Source: Spirometra erinaceieuropaei (Eukaryota > Platyhelminthes > Cestoda > Diphyllobothriidea > Diphyllobothriidae). Taken from it: DNA of 64,000 nt. Positions 56,130 through 64,000 of this stretch are shown here, in pieces; position 1 is the stretch's first letter, and every line of letters starts with the position of its first letter. Where the stretch lies: NCBI GenBank assembly GCA_902702965.1, contig CACRXP010000010.1, positions 670,621 to 734,620 of the forward strand. The letters are read 5' to 3'. The position numbers and the translations under genes are program-made. Under the pieces are notes generated by a model that saw only the letters and a list, made by a program, of their open reading frames with translations, searched no databases and had not been told where the DNA came from.

Positions 56130-58058
56130 AAAAACAGCTAGCCGAAGAGGTCCAATTCACTGAAAACCGTTCTTTAAATGTGACGAACCTTTACTTCCGA
56201 AAAGTACAAATTCAAAGAAAGACGCAACATCCCAGCCTCCGAGACGCTCTCGGAAATCCTATAGCTGATGCCCAGTTAACCGCTGATAGCTTCAATGCTT
56301 TTCTGTCCAAAACTTTTATTGAAGACTCGACCACTCCGCTTCCGACCATCCAGGCATTGACTGGGACAGTTCTCGAAACTATGACTTTCACTTAGTGGGA
56401 TGTGACTGTTGCGATTCGGCGTTTTTGTCCATCTCATAGCCCAGGACCTGATGGTCTCCCAGTAAGCATTTTAAAAGCCGATGCAAATATGATTTTCCCA
56501 TCCTTCTTATGCAAGATATTCAATCTCTCTCTTGAAAGTGAAACTTATCCTACCTTGTGGAAGAAATCACACATTTTGCCCATTCCCAAGCATGGCCAAT
56601 GTACGTCATTTGATGACTTTCGGTCAATAAACACCCTCCCGCAGTTTCGAAGATCTTAGAGATGCTGATGAAAGATAAGATTATGTGTCACTTAATAGAG
56701 CATAAGCTACTGAGCGCTGCACAGCATGAATTCATTAAAGCTCAGTCTCGTGACACCTGTCAACTGTCTTTCCTTGACTATCTTCTCCAATCTAGGGACA
56801 ATGGTTTCGCACTTTACAGAGGATATTTCGATTTCACTAAGGCTTTTGATCGTGTTGACGATGCTATTCTTCTGTTGAAACCGTCCTCTTTCGGAATAGG
56901 TGGCAAACTTCTGAATTTTATATCCTCTTACCTGGGCACTCGTACACAACGTGTTAAGATTTCCAATACTATCTACACCTTACATGTGTGAGGAGTGGAG
57001 TCCTTCAGGGTGGTGTACTCGGCCCGCTATTATTTTGCCTTTTTGTTAACGATGTGCCCGATGTATTTCAGAATGGCAAGCCCTTTATGTATGTCGATGA
57101 TCTTACAGTTGCTTATCGATATAAGCCGGCAGATCGTGACACCGTGCTTGAACTCCTAAAGAGCGACCGACAGGCCTTTGCCCAGTGGTGCCGCACATGG
57201 CGCCTTTCTCTTTCTTGGCATAAATGCTCACCCATGGTGGTTGGCGAGGACCACCAACCTCAACTAAGTATTGACGGTGACGGCTTAAATGTGCGTGGGG
57301 TTATTAAGGATCTGGGTGTATCATACTTCAGGAGCCTCAATCTTTCGGAGCACTGTGTCGTAATAGTCTCCAAAGCACGTAGAACGGCCGGGTTTATCCT
57401 CCGAAACTTTAAAGCTAGCGACATTAGCATGCGCATTCATAACATGTACGTTAGACCTGGCCTGGAATACTGTTCGTTTTTATTTAGCCTCATACGTGCT
57501 GCTGAGCGGAAGAATATAGAATCCGTTCAACGGTTTTTTACCAAGAGAGTCTTAATCCTGGAACAGTGACATTTGTCTTACCAAGAACGCTGCCGGCTTA
57601 CACGTCTTGATCAGTTATGGTTTCGTAGATTACAAAAGGGACTATTTTTGCTATTTAAGCATTTATCTAAGCGCACCTTTAACTCACTCAGTACTTTAAG
57701 ACATCATGTTCACCCCCGACGTAACAACAACCGTGAGGTCTTTGTATTTCTTCCTCTAACACTTACCGTTAAATATCGTCAGTTCTATTATGTAAATGCA
57801 ATTGCTATTTGGAATAAACTACCCAGGAGTGTGAATACTCTACAAAATTATCCTTTATTTAAGAGAACTATTACTCGATTTTTGCATTCAGAAAAGCTCC
57901 CACAAATTTTGGGTACTGAATCCACTGATAGACTCTGTCGTAGCGATGGCGTTCGTGGTCTCGGACCACTATTGTCGGTCTCACCAGGGACAATTTCTTT
58001 GGTCAGCAGCGACAGCTGTTCTTCGGCGCTTCTGTTTGGACTAGCCCCAACTTCATGA
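56130..58058 (+). pseudogene. LINE C reverse transcriptase, frameshifted
   Basis: RT blocks run across three frames: SPGPDGLPVSIL and HILPIPKHG in 56402-56659; AVSKILEMLMKDK, QHEFIKAQSRDTC and FDFTKAFDRVDD in 56662-56991; then SGVLQGGVLGPLLFCLFVND, MYVDDLTVAY, VIKDLGVSYF and MYVRPGLEYCSFLF in 56988-57569. One-base slips occur near 56640 and 56980. A TGA at 57567-57569 separates the in-frame C-terminal part (YQERCRLTRLDQLWFRRLQKG, IAIWNKLP). The catalytic YVDD pair of aspartates is kept, but the breaks make it a pseudogene. Confidence 0.85.
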
Positions 58059-58310
58059 AAGGAATTGGCGACTGATATTATCCGATGCAGTGCAAACCCT
58101 CCCTTCTTTACGGCCGACAATTTGCTGTCAGCAGTTTTTTTCTCCTGAGCCCTCCAAACCATAAAAACCACCATCAACTTTATTTTTATTCCTTTGCGAG
58201 AGGAGTTTTTCTTCATTGCCAGCCGGATTTGTGTTTAACGCTTCCCTGACAATGCCTGTAAATGGCATTCAGTAAAATTATTACTATTAAATTGTCATCA
58301 CCGATTTTAG

Positions 58311-60880
58311 CAGTTCTATGTTTAGGATTTTAGAGGGCACCATCTAAACAAAGTAAGCACATGGCCAATTGGTAAGATAAGACAAGTGGACAGTGACGGT
58401 CTGCGTGAGCGACCATATTTATAGTAAAATTCAGAAACTGTGCGACAACGCTTTTCACGCCCGCCAGTGATTTTTCCCCTCACATGCGATACTTTTGTAA
58501 TAATTTTATTGACAAATTCCAAGTTAGAAACCTTTAGAAAAAAGCTGAGCTACGAATAAAGCAGAGGAGAAATTCCTAAAGCTAAGAATAAATGGTAAGT
58601 TCAGGGAATACTCACTTATCAATCTATATGTAAAATTTTAAAAAAATATATTCTAAAAAGAGATATGAGCGAATACATAGTTAAATAATGCACTGTTTTA
58701 TTTGGCACCTACAAGGACTTTTTATGGCAGGCACACAACTAAATAAGTAACTCGTTTTATTTAGCACCCACAAGGGCACTCTCATTGTATGTGAAAATGC
58801 GCTTTGAGTGAATTTTAGGACGAATAGCCAAACACTGTACAATGCCCGGTTTGAACTTATAAAATAGGCAGTCTGATAGACAAAACGGTTAGCGAAGAGT
58901 GAAAAAACCTCTTCCACCTTTTTAAGAAGGACATAATAAATATGAGTTGTTTAGTTCTTAAGAAAAAAATCTTTCGTCCATAGGAAAGTAAAAATTCTAA
59001 TGGGATAAGACCTCATGCGTGTGAGAGCACATAAGGATTTGTGGCTGAACAGTTTGATTGAGGTTTGACCTGGACTTTTATGGCCGAGGTTTGCTCATAA
59101 CACCCATCTCGAACCGCCACAGGATGTCGGCAGCTGCGCTTTTTTATTTGTGGACACGATGAGTAACACCGGGGAAGCAGAACGACGAAGTCGAGTGGGA
59201 ATTTTGTGGCGGTTGAGTTCAGTTACGTCTGGCAGTTGCGCTTTGATCACGTCAGGGTCAAAAATTTGTCCCCACTTTGTGGTAAATAGTCGGTGAGAAT
59301 GTGGAGCCTGTGTGCTACTGCCATTAGGTCAAAGGAGAAGGAAAGAGAAGACAGAAGGTACCAGAATGAGAGGTTTAATGTATACAGAACCCGAAGTTGT
59401 CCTCTCAGACGGCAGTGGCCACTGGCGAAGCCAGGGCTGGTGTTAACTGCGTGCAGTCATGTCTGAGAGTCCCTGTGGCAGTGGCGGCAGTCGCTTTTGT
59501 CGGCCCGTGGGCCAAGCTCAAGTGGTTTCCGGTCAGTGTGTGCTGCATTTTCCGAGGGGTGGTGTCCCAGTGGCTAAGGTCGTGGTTGCAGGGGAAGGCA
59601 CGTTCAGTTGGTCTCACGGGCAGCTGCGGCTGTGTGGACGCAGGTATGCCCAAGCTGTCGGTCATGCGGCTTCAGGTCAGCCCGTGTGGAACGACTCACT
59701 GCAAAAGGGCGAATGACCTTAAGGCAGCAAGGTCGTGAACAGTGACGTCAGACAGGTCATGATGGCTGCCGGCTACAGATTCGAGACGTTCCAAGTCAAC
59801 GTGGAATTCTTAAACCGGATGGGGGGTATTCACTGCAGACGCAGTTATAATGTTTTTGGATGATCGCAGAAGCATTCGTCAAGGTAGCGAGACAGGAGGA
59901 AACCAAAGTCATGGGTCACAGTCCGCTTAGATCCCAAACGAGAAGGGAAAATTAAAGGCTGTGGGGACCGTCAAGACAAGGGAGGACGTGAGCACGATAC
60001 TTCTCTGGTGACTGACTAAACTACTAGCAGGTGGCAAAAACAATGCAATACCGCCATGATCGTCAGCAGAAAGCCTGGGATCGAAATGAGGTGACGTTAA
60101 AATCCGCGAAAATCATCACTGTAGGGGGAGAAGTAATAACGGCAGCAGCCAATCGATGATAGTTGATTGTAGAAAACTAACGGAGTTTCCAGTTTAACAA
60201 GTAAAAAATGTGTAATCTCCCAAAAAATCTTAGGAAGGCCCATTTCAATGTCCGAAACTTGAGCGTTCTAGAGAAGAAATGTCAATAATGAAAATATGCT
60301 GAAGACGAAAATACGAGTTCCTGGTGTATATGTAAATAAAGAAAAAGAAGAAGAAAAATCAAACATCGGAACGCTTTGCTTGTTGTTTCTGAGTGGCCGT
60401 CCACACCTACGAAACTGGTAACGAGTTTGACTTCGCAGCCAACAAAAAGTCGTCCACGTCGGAAACAAAACGATCCGAGAATTGATTAAAACTTGAGCCT
60501 CGAATGAAAACTCAGTCAATCGGTTTATCGATCCGGTGCCGGCGTACAGAGCCCTGCCAGTCACTTCCAACCTTGCGCCGTCGGTCGGTGATTGGCTTTC
60601 ACACCCTATAACCGTCGCTTGTTTTGGTGCCACTACTACCTCTGGTGATGGACTCCTGCACGAGTTCGAAAGCTCAGAACAACAAACAAACTGTTCCGGT
60701 GCTCGACGATCCATATACTTTACTGACTCTATGCTTTCCGCGGTAGGACACTCACGTAATTTCGATTTGAATATCAATAATTTGGGCTATAGCTTAAGTT
60801 CTATTAAAAGACCATCCCACAGGAAGGCGTATTTTGATGCAAAAAGAGGGGATGTTTAAAAGAAAAGCGAGGCGACAGAA
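58311..60880. other. Inter-LINE region, no supported gene
   Basis: 58693-58714 and 58754-58776 are near-copies (TTTTATTT.GCACC.ACAAGG). A GC-richer part (59390-59800) has frames up to 113 codons on both strands without a domain. The segment 60268-60860 is open on both strands (169 and 107 codons). Its plus-strand frame has a protein-like stretch beginning with PSVGDWLSHPITVACFGATT that I do not recognise; it might be a repeat-encoded frame. Confidence 0.3.
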
Positions 60881-60889
60881 TCACCATGG

Positions 60890-61190
60890 GGAGAGTATAC
60901 GTGCATTAAGACCGGTCTCTCGGAGTGAGTGCGTAGAAACGCGGAAGATTCGAGTTAAATTTAATGCAAACCCGGAAGCTACGGCCAGCTTTGAGTCTTT
61001 AAACCCATAAAAACCCAAGGTTCGTCAATTGGCACCACTCAATGTAAGAAACACCAGATCCAGCTTGAGAAAAGAGTCATCGAGGTTCACCATTGTTGCG
61101 AGCGCCAAAGACACGACTGTCAATCCCAGATTATGGATATCAGGATAAGACAGGAGTTATGAGAGAATTAATTATCGAATGTCCAAACGA
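60890..61190 (-). pseudogene. Decayed LINE A C-terminal fragment
   Basis: The plus-strand text around 60926-61040 parallels 47070-47190 in the minus-strand family A copy (GTGAGTGC.....CGAGGAA/CGCGGAAGATTCGA..., TTAATGCAAA, ...TTTAAACCCATAAAAA). On the minus strand it would read through the RT tail (LGFYGFKDSKLAVASGF versus LKFLWVRRLEAGFCLLF). It is inverted relative to the plus-strand copy that begins 200 bases on. Confidence 0.6.
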
Positions 61191-61398
61191 CCGGACAATC
61201 AAACGCATGCCAGGGGCGCTGCGTTGTGTCGCGTTCCTTCCATTCATTTAAAAAACCAGTAAGTTTAAGAGTAATAAACAGACAGTTAAAGGCAGGGTAG
61301 CCTGGCGCCTCGACACAGTAACCCCCTCAGCCCCAGAGACCGGTAGCGACGGAACAGCTGCCGAAGGATGGTAACAAGTCTAAATTCTTGACTTCCGT

Positions 61399-62505
61399 CT
61401 AGCCAATCGGCTTCTGAGTTCTAGTCAGCATGGATTTTTACCTAAACGATCCTGCGAAACTTGCCACTTGGCATTTCTTAATCTAATCACTTCTCTTCGT
61501 CATGAACAGCCGTCAGCAGTAGTTATCTACCTTGATCTTAGCAAAGCCTTTGACGAGGTGCCCTATAGACGTCTTTTAGTCAAATTGGAAGGTATCGGCA
61601 TCCGGCCGCCTCTACTCGACTTCATCAGGTCCTATCTGTCCAACCGATATCAGAAAGTCATGGTCGGTAATAGCTACTCAACACGTCACTCGATCACGAG
61701 TGGCGTACTTCAAGGTACGGTTCTGGCTCCGCTACTTTCCCTTCTTTACATCAATGATATTTTGACTGAAATAGGAAATTCGCAAACTCTTACTTATGCC
61801 GATGACCTCAAGTGTGTTTACTCATATTCTAAGGACACCGCAAATGTTTGTGTTAAAAAAATTAATGCCGATTTACTACGCTGAAGCAGATGGAGTTTAA
61901 CATGGCAGATGGAGTTTTCATCATCCAAGTGTAGCTTCATGTCTTTTGGTCCTGCCAAACTTCCTGGTCCCATAATTTTTCAGAATAACCCACTCGCAGA
62001 ATGCCTCACCATAAAGGACCTAGGTCTAAGTTAAACAAATAAGCTTGCTTTATCTCCTCATGCAGATAGAATCTCTGCCAATGCCGCGCAGATATGTGGA
62101 TTCATATCGCACAATTTTTTCCTTCCGGAAATGAAGCTAAGACTTTATCAAATGTTTTTCCTTCCAGTCCTCGAATACTGCTGTCTTTTCTTTGGTGTAG
62201 TGAACGCCTGTGACCGCTATAAGATCGAAAATTTTCAGAGGGTTTTCACCCGGGAACTGTTCTTTCAAATCGCACCCGGCACTTTTTATACTCAGAGATG
62301 TCAGTCTGCGAACATTAGAAGACTCGAAGCTGGCCTTTGCGTTCCTTTTCGCATCAACTCTAACTCCAATCTGCCGCTCATTGACATTCTCACTCCGAGA
62401 GATCGGTCTTATGCCACGCGTAACTCCTCCATGGTGATTCCGCCGCCTCTTTGCACTAAATTTAAACGCTCCCTCTTCTTTGCTTCCAAATATGCCTTCC
62501 TTTAG
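61399..62505 (+). pseudogene. LINE A reverse transcriptase, broken
   Basis: The frame is open from 61399 to a stop at 61882-61884 with QHGFLPKRSCETCHLAFLNL, YLDLSKAFDEVPYRRLL, SGVLQGTVLAPLLSLLYIND and TYADDLKCVYSYS. A short local duplication (CAGATGGAGTTT twice, about 61889-61917) and a stop follow. The next part, KCSFMSFGPAKLPGPIIF, IKDLGLS and ISANAAQICGF, is stop-bearing. The C-terminal part 62131-62505 is open again (LRLYQMFFLPVLEYCCLFF, NFQRVFTREL, IRRLEAGLCVPF, YATRNSSMVIPP). The sequence LAPLLSLL replaces the usual LGPLLFLL. Confidence 0.85.
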
Positions 62506-63020
62506 AATAATCCTCCGCCAGAAATTAGGCCATCGCCTAAGTTACTGGTATTCAAGTCGAAATTACGCAAACACCTTACACTGGAAAGTATAAAGGCACT
62601 TTTAACCGACTCATCCCCGGACAATAAGCTTTTCGACTTCGAGAAGGGTCCCCTGGGATTTGGTGGTAGATCAAATGGAAACTCTCTCTCAATTATATAT
62701 ATACAAACACTGTTTTAAATTGGCTGCTAAATCAACTGCTATCATTCCTCCCCCATAGCGACGATTTTCGCGGTTCTTGATGACATCTCCTGCATTTCCA
62801 CCTCATGCGGTCTGTCGACGCTCACGGCGGAACCCTCAGTATTCGCCGTCTACTAGTAGTTTGACCGTTCCTCCCTTCCTCACTCCTCGGTTGGGCTCGA
62901 AACGTACTGTGGCCGATCGCGTCTAGGTTCCTCTCGTGTGGCCTCTTTGACGCGAATAATCTCATCCGGCGTATCAATCCTAACCTGCGGATGTCAGTTC
63001 TGAATTCCGTATACAATACC

Positions 63021-63142
63021 ACATGCAGGCCAGTCCTGTCCGACCTGCATACGTACTCCTCAAGGCTGGCATTTATTTCTGCCCTGACGATGTTCGATTA
63101 TAATCCGTTATATATACCCGCATGCAGGCCAGTCCTGCCCGC
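63021..63142 (+). repeat. Doubled 3'-UTR motif of LINE A, plus copy
   Basis: ACATGCAGGCCAGTCCTGTC at 63021-63040 and GCATGCAGGCCAGTCCTGCC at about 63120-63139 share 17 contiguous bases and lie about 99 bases apart. The same arrangement in the 46-kb copy shows it belongs to the family. Confidence 0.75.
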
Positions 63143-63395
63143 ATTTTTATGTTATGATTATTTTAGTGAGGGGCTTGCTTGCTCCGGTAAAATTAACCCA
63201 ACCATGTTCAAACTTGTAATTGGGTTTTTTTTCACCGCCCGTTCATCATTTTACTCAAGGGACTACAAATTCAGAAACTATGAATTGCATTTTGTACAGA
63301 TTCCGTCTACCTCGTCTAAAATTCTGTGTAAATGTATTTTTACTAGCTTTGATGGGACCCCGACGTGTCTTTAATAAAATTATTATTATAATCTC

Positions 63396-63501
63396 TTAAT
63401 TGCTGTCTAGGACGATGTAATTGGGTCGTTTTCTCGTCTTTGGTGTGGCAATGGAGCGTGGACTTATCTTTGAGGACATGTTTTAGCGGCACCTTTCACC
63501 C
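63396..63501. other. Junction between LINE A and a LINE B relic
   Basis: Short region. The right half (from about 63420) may already belong to the LINE B relic upstream of its conserved block (SLRTCF before the NLRGH block), but this is weak. Confidence 0.3.
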
Positions 63502-63666
63502 AATCTTCGTGGTCACTCGATGAAGTTACGGACAACAATGTCCAGGCTGAATCTTCGTTCTGAATTTTTCACGCCATGAGTAGTAGATAAATGGGACGAT
63601 CTCCGCCAGTCAATCGTGAATGCGACGTTTCTGAAACTGTTAGAGAAACGCTGGAATGATTATTTG
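63502..63666 (+). pseudogene. LINE B C-terminal fragment
   Basis: It reads NLRGHSMKLRTTMSRLNLRSEFF, then an in-frame TGA at 63577-63579, then VVDKWDDLRQSIVNATFLKLLEKRWNDY. This corresponds to NLRGHPLKLRTQQARLDVRKFSFSVRVVKPWNVIPADVV at the end of the main family B RT. It is a relic without RT core. Confidence 0.75.
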
Positions 63667-63859
63667 TGTCCCATGTTTTCCCGCTACAGTCTGAATTTTA
63701 ACAAAATACCCCACGACCCCGCAAATTTTTTCACTGAGACAATGCTACTCAAATGAATCAAATACTGTTTTGATAACGAATAGTTTCACTCTTCGTGTAC
63801 ACTTATTTCTTACGAGGGGACAAGTAATCAGTAGGGTTTTCAAAGCCTTTGCCTGTTAT
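63667..63859. other. Short stretch, nothing recognised
   Basis: AT-rich sequence between two LINE fragments; possible untranslated tail of the family B relic. Confidence 0.3.
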
Positions 63860-64000
63860 CTTCAAGGCACGGTCCTGGGTCCGCTACTCTTCCTTCTGTA
63901 CATCAATGATATTTCGACTGAACTCGCAAATTCGCAAACTTTTACTTATGCCGATGACCTCAAGTGTGTTTACTCATACTCTAAGGACACCGCAAATGTT
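63860..64000 (+). pseudogene. LINE A reverse-transcriptase fragment running off the window
   Basis: The translation starts LQGTVLGPLLFLLYIND and continues through TYADDLKCVYSYSKDTANV to the window end. It is about nine-tenths identical at DNA level to 61708-61848 of the plus-strand copy and keeps the canonical LGPLLFLL. It begins abruptly inside the RT, so it is a 5'-truncated insertion or the remnant of a rearranged copy; the remainder lies outside the window. Confidence 0.85.

Larger units (their letters stand above)
55540..58310 (+). mobile_element. LINE family C, internally deleted copy
   Basis: A plus-strand LINE with an N-terminal endonuclease part (55564-56127), RT (about 56400-57569), C-terminal region (57570-58058) and a 3' UTR ending in an AT-rich tail (TAAAATTATTACTATTAAATTG) at about 58275-58310. 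Its RT box is YVDDLTVAY, distinct from the YADD of family A and FADD of family B. Endonuclease passes into the pre-RT linker within about 30 bases, so the second half of the endonuclease is missing. Confidence 0.8.
61399..63395 (+). mobile_element. LINE family A, 5'-truncated plus-strand copy
   Basis: It begins in the RT region (LANRLLSSSQHGFLPKRSCETCH) and runs to a 3' tail of TAAAATTATTATTATAATC at about 63375-63395. Its RT and 3' UTR match the minus-strand copy at 46.1-48.3 kb, including the doubled GCAGGCCAGTCCTG motif and the final CTACCTCGTCTAAAATTC... block. The UTR (about 62510-63374) is as long as in the other copy. Confidence 0.8.

Noticed and set aside
59397..59738. 113-codon frame with an opposite 86-codon frame
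   Set aside because: Both strands are open, there is no recognisable domain, and composition is locally GC-rich.

Overview
This is animal genomic DNA, not a microbial locus. It is AT-rich, has very long stretches without recognisable genes, holds one large single-exon protocadherin gene, and carries several families of APE-type non-LTR retrotransposons (LINEs) in all states of decay. The particular mix of LINE families and a TTAGGG-type telomere-like patch would fit a parasitic flatworm such as a tapeworm. That assignment is an inference from pattern; I could not run a search.

Layout. 1-767 is a short flank with a degenerate CCCTAA-like patch. 768-4433 (minus) is an uninterrupted protocadherin: signal peptide, about six cadherin repeats, one membrane span and a roughly 240-residue cytoplasmic tail. 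4.4-44.2 kb is a gene-poor stretch of about 40 kb. In it I can support only old diverged interspersed repeats (pairs at 5.1/37.6 kb and 5.7/18.0 kb), microsatellites, a GC-rich low-complexity block (21.1-22.0 kb), a 306-bp inverted-repeat element (34.6 kb), two tRNA-derived elements in inverted orientation at 39.1-39.6 kb (one bounded by near-perfect 31-bp inverted repeats), and a few weak candidate exons or small ORFs (9.9, 16.3, 30.9 and 35.6 kb).

44.2-64.0 kb is a retrotransposon cluster. I separate three families by their reverse transcriptase (RT) sequence and 3' ends. Family A (RT box YADD, 3' UTR with a doubled GCAGGCCAGTCCTG motif, ATT-rich tail) has copies at 46.1-48.3 kb (minus), 60.9-61.2 kb (minus, decayed), 61.4-63.4 kb (plus) and 63.86 kb to the window edge (plus). 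Family B (FADD, pentamer-repeat tail) has a nearly complete 4.6-kb copy at 49.5-54.1 kb (minus) with intact ORF1 and an ORF2 broken by only two in-frame stops plus a 99-bp tandem duplication. Decayed B pieces lie at 44.2, 54.8 and 63.5 kb. Family C (YVDD) has an internally deleted, frameshifted copy at 55.5-58.3 kb (plus). Smaller RT relics lie at 49.2 and 54.4 kb.

The only host gene I am confident of is the protocadherin, a cell-adhesion receptor. The rest is repeat biology: how these LINEs insert, decay and carry tandem-repeat tails and structured 3' UTRs. I found no gene cluster or pathway, no CRISPR array and no operon.
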